Part shown: in pieces, positions 61,581 to 64,000 of the stretch
How positions within the stretch are numbered: position 1 is the first letter of the stretch
How the letters are laid out: the number at the start of each line of letters is the position of its first letter
Origin: Alistipes sp.
Lineage (GTDB): Bacteria > Bacteroidota > Bacteroidia > Bacteroidales > Rikenellaceae
Length of the DNA: 64,000 nucleotides
Direction of reading: 5' to 3'
Assembly (NCBI GenBank): GCA_017546725.1
Contig: JAFYRX010000055.1
Coordinates: forward strand, 1-64,000
Program-made: the position numbers and the translations under genes
The notes under the pieces: generated by a model
Seen by the model: only the letters and a program-made list of their open reading frames with translations
The model's database searches: none
What the model was told of the DNA's origin: nothing

Positions 61581-62975
61581 ATGAATACGCTATTCGACAA
61601 AATATGGGATGCGCACACCGTCAAGACTCTTGACGGTGGTTCGTGCGTACTCTACATCGACCGTCAATACATACACGAGGTGACAAGTCCGCAGGCTTTT
61701 GCGGGCTTGCGCCAGCGTGGCATAGGGGTATTTCGCCCACAACAGGTGACGGCAAGCCCCGACCACAATATTCCAACTCAGAATCAGCATCTGCCCATTG
61801 CCGAGCCTCAATCGGCCGAGCAGGTAGCGACTTTGGAGCGCAACTGCGCAGAGAACGGAATCACAATATTTCCGATTGGCTCTGAGCGTAACGGTATTAT
61901 ACACGTCATTGGGCCGCAGACTGGACTTACACAGCCTGGAATGACCATCGTATGTGGCGACAGCCACACCTCGACTCACGGCGCTTTGGGTTGCGTTGCA
62001 TTCGGTATTGGAACAAGCGAGGTAGAGATGGCATTGGCATCGCAGTGTATATTGCAGTCTAAACCAAAGAGTATGCGCATAAATGTCGAAGGCGAATTGG
62101 GCAATGGTGTTTGCTCGAAGGATATCATCCTCTACATAATCTCGAAATTGGGAACAGGCGGTGGCACAGGTCACTTCGTAGAGTTTGCTGGTTCGGCTAT
62201 CCGTTCACTTTCGATGGAGGCTCGTATGACAATCTGCAATATGAGTATCGAGATGGGTGCGCGTGGCGGTATGATTGCCCCCGATGAGGTTACATTCGAA
62301 TACCTGAAGGGTCGCGAGTTTGCCCCCAAAGGCGAGGAGTGGGAGAAGGCTGTGGCCTACTGGAAAACACTCTGCTCGGATGAGGATGCCGTATTCGACA
62401 AGGAGGTTACATTCGACGCTGCCGACATCGAGCCGATGATTACCTATGGTACTAACCCCGGAATGGGCGTAGCCGTTAGCGGAGCAATCCCTTCGGGCGA
62501 GGAGTTGGATGCTACCTCTCGCGTATCGTTCGACAAGTCCCTCAACTATATGGGATTCAAGGCTGGTGACAAGATGGTGGGTAAGAGAGTCGATTACGTT
62601 TTTGTCGGCAGTTGTACCAATGGTCGCATAGAGGATTTGAGAGCCTTTGCGCACTTTGTAAAGGGACACAAAAAGGCAGAAGGTGTTACGGCGTGGATAG
62701 TCCCAGGCAGCAAGGAGGTGGAGCGTATGGCCATCGAAGAGGGCTTGCGTGACATCTTGCAGGAGGCGGGATTTGAGTTACGACAGCCAGGTTGCTCGGC
62801 GTGCCTTGCAATGAACGAGGATAAGATTCCTGCTGGAAAATATTGCGTAGCGACATCAAACCGCAATTTCGAAGGTCGTCAAGGTCCCGATGCTCGCACT
62901 CTGTTGGCTGGTCCGTTGGTAGCAGCGGCCGCAGCCATTACAGGCGTTGTAACCGACCCCAGAGAGTTGATGTAG
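61581..62975 (+). CDS. leuC: 3-isopropylmalate dehydratase, large subunit
   Basis: A 464-residue aconitase-like subunit. Fe-S cysteines in [12 protein letters not shown] (about 345) and [13 protein letters not shown] (about 407-410); [13 protein letters not shown] and [10 protein letters not shown] are family hallmarks. It isomerises isopropylmalate together with LeuD. It lies 10 bases after leuA. Confidence 0.97.
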   Translation: MNTLFDKIWDAHTVKTLDGGSCVLYIDRQYIHEVTSPQAFAGLRQRGIGVFRPQQVTASPDHNIPTQNQHLPIAEPQSAEQVATLERNCAENGITIFPIGSERNGIIHVIGPQTGLTQPGMTIVCGDSHTSTHGALGCVAFGIGTSEVEMALASQCILQSKPKSMRINVEGELGNGVCSKDIILYIISKLGTGGGTGHFVEFAGSAIRSLSMEARMTICNMSIEMGARGGMIAPDEVTFEYLKGREFAPKGEEWEKAVAYWKTLCSDEDAVFDKEVTFDAADIEPMITYGTNPGMGVAVSGAIPSGEELDATSRVSFDKSLNYMGFKAGDKMVGKRVDYVFVGSCTNGRIEDLRAFAHFVKGHKKAEGVTAWIVPGSKEVERMAIEEGLRDILQEAGFELRQPGCSACLAMNEDKIPAGKYCVATSNRNFEGRQGPDARTLLAGPLVAAAAAITGVVTDPRELM

Positions 62976-62997
62976 AACATAAAAGAGTTGAACGAAG

Positions 62998-63585
62998 ATG
63001 AGAAATAAATTCACTACCCTACTATCAACAGCAGTACCTCTGCCGATAGAGAATATTGACACCGACCAGATTATACCTGCACGCTTTCTGAAGGCCACCA
63101 CTCGCGAAGGATTTGGCGAAAACCTCTTCCGCGACTGGCGTTACGACAGCAATGGCGAGCCGAAGGCCGACTTTGTGATGAACTCACCCATCTACAATGG
63201 CGAGATTCTCGTTGCAGGCAAGAACTTCGGATGTGGCTCAAGCCGCGAGCACGCAGCGTGGGCTATTGACGGCGCAGGATTCAGAGCCGTTGTATCGAGT
63301 TTCTTTGCCGATATATTCCGCAACAACGCACTCAACAATGGTCTGTTGCCCGTAACAGTAAGTCAGGAGATGCTGGAGGCTATTTTCAAGGCCGCAGAGA
63401 GCAATCCCTCGACACAACTCAAGATTGACCTCGAGGCTCAGACTATTGAGATTGAGGGCACATCGTACATAGAGTCATTCGAGATTGCGCCATACAAGAA
63501 ACAGTGCTTGATGAATGGATATGACGATGTGGATTACCTTGTGAGCATTCATCAGGAGATTAAGGATTTTGAACAAAAGAGATAA
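62998..63585 (+). CDS. leuD: 3-isopropylmalate dehydratase, small subunit
   Basis: A 195-residue swivel subunit with [13 protein letters not shown] near residue 20 and the [17 protein letters not shown] block (about 76-92). It pairs with LeuC. It lies 22 bases after leuC and 23 before leuB. Confidence 0.97.
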   Translation: MRNKFTTLLSTAVPLPIENIDTDQIIPARFLKATTREGFGENLFRDWRYDSNGEPKADFVMNSPIYNGEILVAGKNFGCGSSREHAAWAIDGAGFRAVVSSFFADIFRNNALNNGLLPVTVSQEMLEAIFKAAESNPSTQLKIDLEAQTIEIEGTSYIESFEIAPYKKQCLMNGYDDVDYLVSIHQEIKDFEQKR

Positions 63586-63608
63586 TCACATATTTTAAGA
63601 TTACGCAG

Positions 63609-64000
63609 ATGAAGAGTGTAAAGATTGCTGTTCTGCCCGGCGACGGCATCGGCCCCGAGATTGTACGCGAGGCTGTAAAGGTGGTAGATAAGGTAGCAGC
63701 AAAGTTTGATTATAAGATTGAATACTCGCACGGAGTAGTAGGCGCTTCGGCTATAGATGCTGTGGGCAACCCCTACCCTGCTGAGACTCACGAGAAGTGT
63801 ATGGCTGCCGATGCAGTGTTGTTTGGTGCCATTGGCGACCCTCGTTTCGACAACAATCCCGAAGCAAAGGTACGTCCCGAGCAGGGCTTACTCGCTATGC
63901 GCAAGCAGTTGGGCTTGTATGCCAATCTGCGCCCTGTGAATACGTTTGAATCGTTGCTGCACCGCTCACCACTGCGCTACGACTTGGTTGAGGGTGCCGA
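63609..64000 (+). CDS. leuB: 3-isopropylmalate dehydrogenase (5' part, runs off the window)
   Basis: The first 130 or so residues of LeuB are present: [13 protein letters not shown] at the N-terminus, [12 protein letters not shown] (about 72-83) and [18 protein letters not shown] (about 94-111). It oxidatively decarboxylates isopropylmalate with NAD. The frame is open to the right edge. It is the last gene of the ilv-leu operon visible here. Confidence 0.96.
   Translation, partial: MKSVKIAVLPGDGIGPEIVREAVKVVDKVAAKFDYKIEYSHGVVGASAIDAVGNPYPAETHEKCMAADAVLFGAIGDPRFDNNPEAKVRPEQGLLAMRKQLGLYANLRPVNTFESLLHRSPLRYDLVEGA

Noticed and set aside
1..64000. tRNA, rRNA, CRISPR array, prophage or insertion sequence
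   Set aside because: The intergenic gaps are short and were read through. None showed a cloverleaf, spaced direct repeats or mobile-element genes.

Overview
The window looks like chromosomal DNA of a Gram-negative member of the Bacteroidales. The reasons are: TAnnTTTG promoter boxes with an upstream TTTG, A-rich leaders in place of Shine-Dalgarno sites, a fused MurF-alanine racemase, a long SecA of about 1,100 residues, and many families that are largely restricted to Bacteroidota (DUF4493, PCMD, GSCFA, DUF2851, DUF6377). A relative of Alistipes/Rikenellaceae would fit, but that is only a guess. I see no rRNA, tRNA, CRISPR array, transposase, integrase or phage gene.

Region by region. (1) 1-70 is the tail of a gene entering from the left. 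(2) 157-9641, minus strand, is a seven-gene cell-surface operon: a fimbrillin-like lipoprotein, two DUF4493 lipoproteins, a DUF4493-Fn3-PCMD lipoprotein, two paralogous outer-membrane barrel proteins and a second PCMD lipoprotein. It has no SusC/SusD pair and no usher I can recognise. (3) 9976-24809, minus strand, is a housekeeping run: YhcH-like protein, EEP-family phosphodiesterase, rhomboid protease, mutL, a small membrane protein, dnaJ, grpE, RsmI-type methylase, murF-alr, mutS2, an MCE/MlaD protein and a cell-wall amidase. (4) 24954-36888, plus strand, starts with lptD, followed by an ABC-F ATPase, a GSCFA protein, a probably dead alkaline-phosphatase relative, SufE, a basic-secretory-protein peptidase, a SufT-like protein, DUF2851 and an exported flavoprotein, and ends at a clear terminator. 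(5) 37065-42016, plus strand, is secA, a WbsX/GH99-like protein and dCMP deaminase. (6) 42095-45456 is a GH5 glycosidase divergent from a DUF6377 sensor/regulator. (7) 45529-54158 holds ssb and lpxK, then an M23 peptidase-YhbP-ispD-PH operon, then a DUF2148-luxS-mtnN-ZIP operon, and a DsbA-like protein with an odd lysine-rich tail. (8) 54445-64000, plus strand, is the complete ilvD-ilvB-ilvN-ilvC-leuA-leuC-leuD-leuB branched-chain amino-acid operon (leuB runs off the edge).

The strongest regulatory find is in the 553-base gap before ilvD. A good promoter is followed by an 18-codon reading frame in which 10 residues are Ile, Leu or Val. Then come a 9-base antiterminator arm three bases after its stop codon and a competing terminator hairpin just before ilvD. 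This is the complete layout of a ribosome-mediated transcription attenuator for the whole ilv-leu operon. The least understood locus is the surface operon at 157-9641. Three of its lipoproteins carry a Thr-Arg step about 30 residues after the lipid cysteine, which recalls maturation of type V (Bacteroidales) fimbriae.
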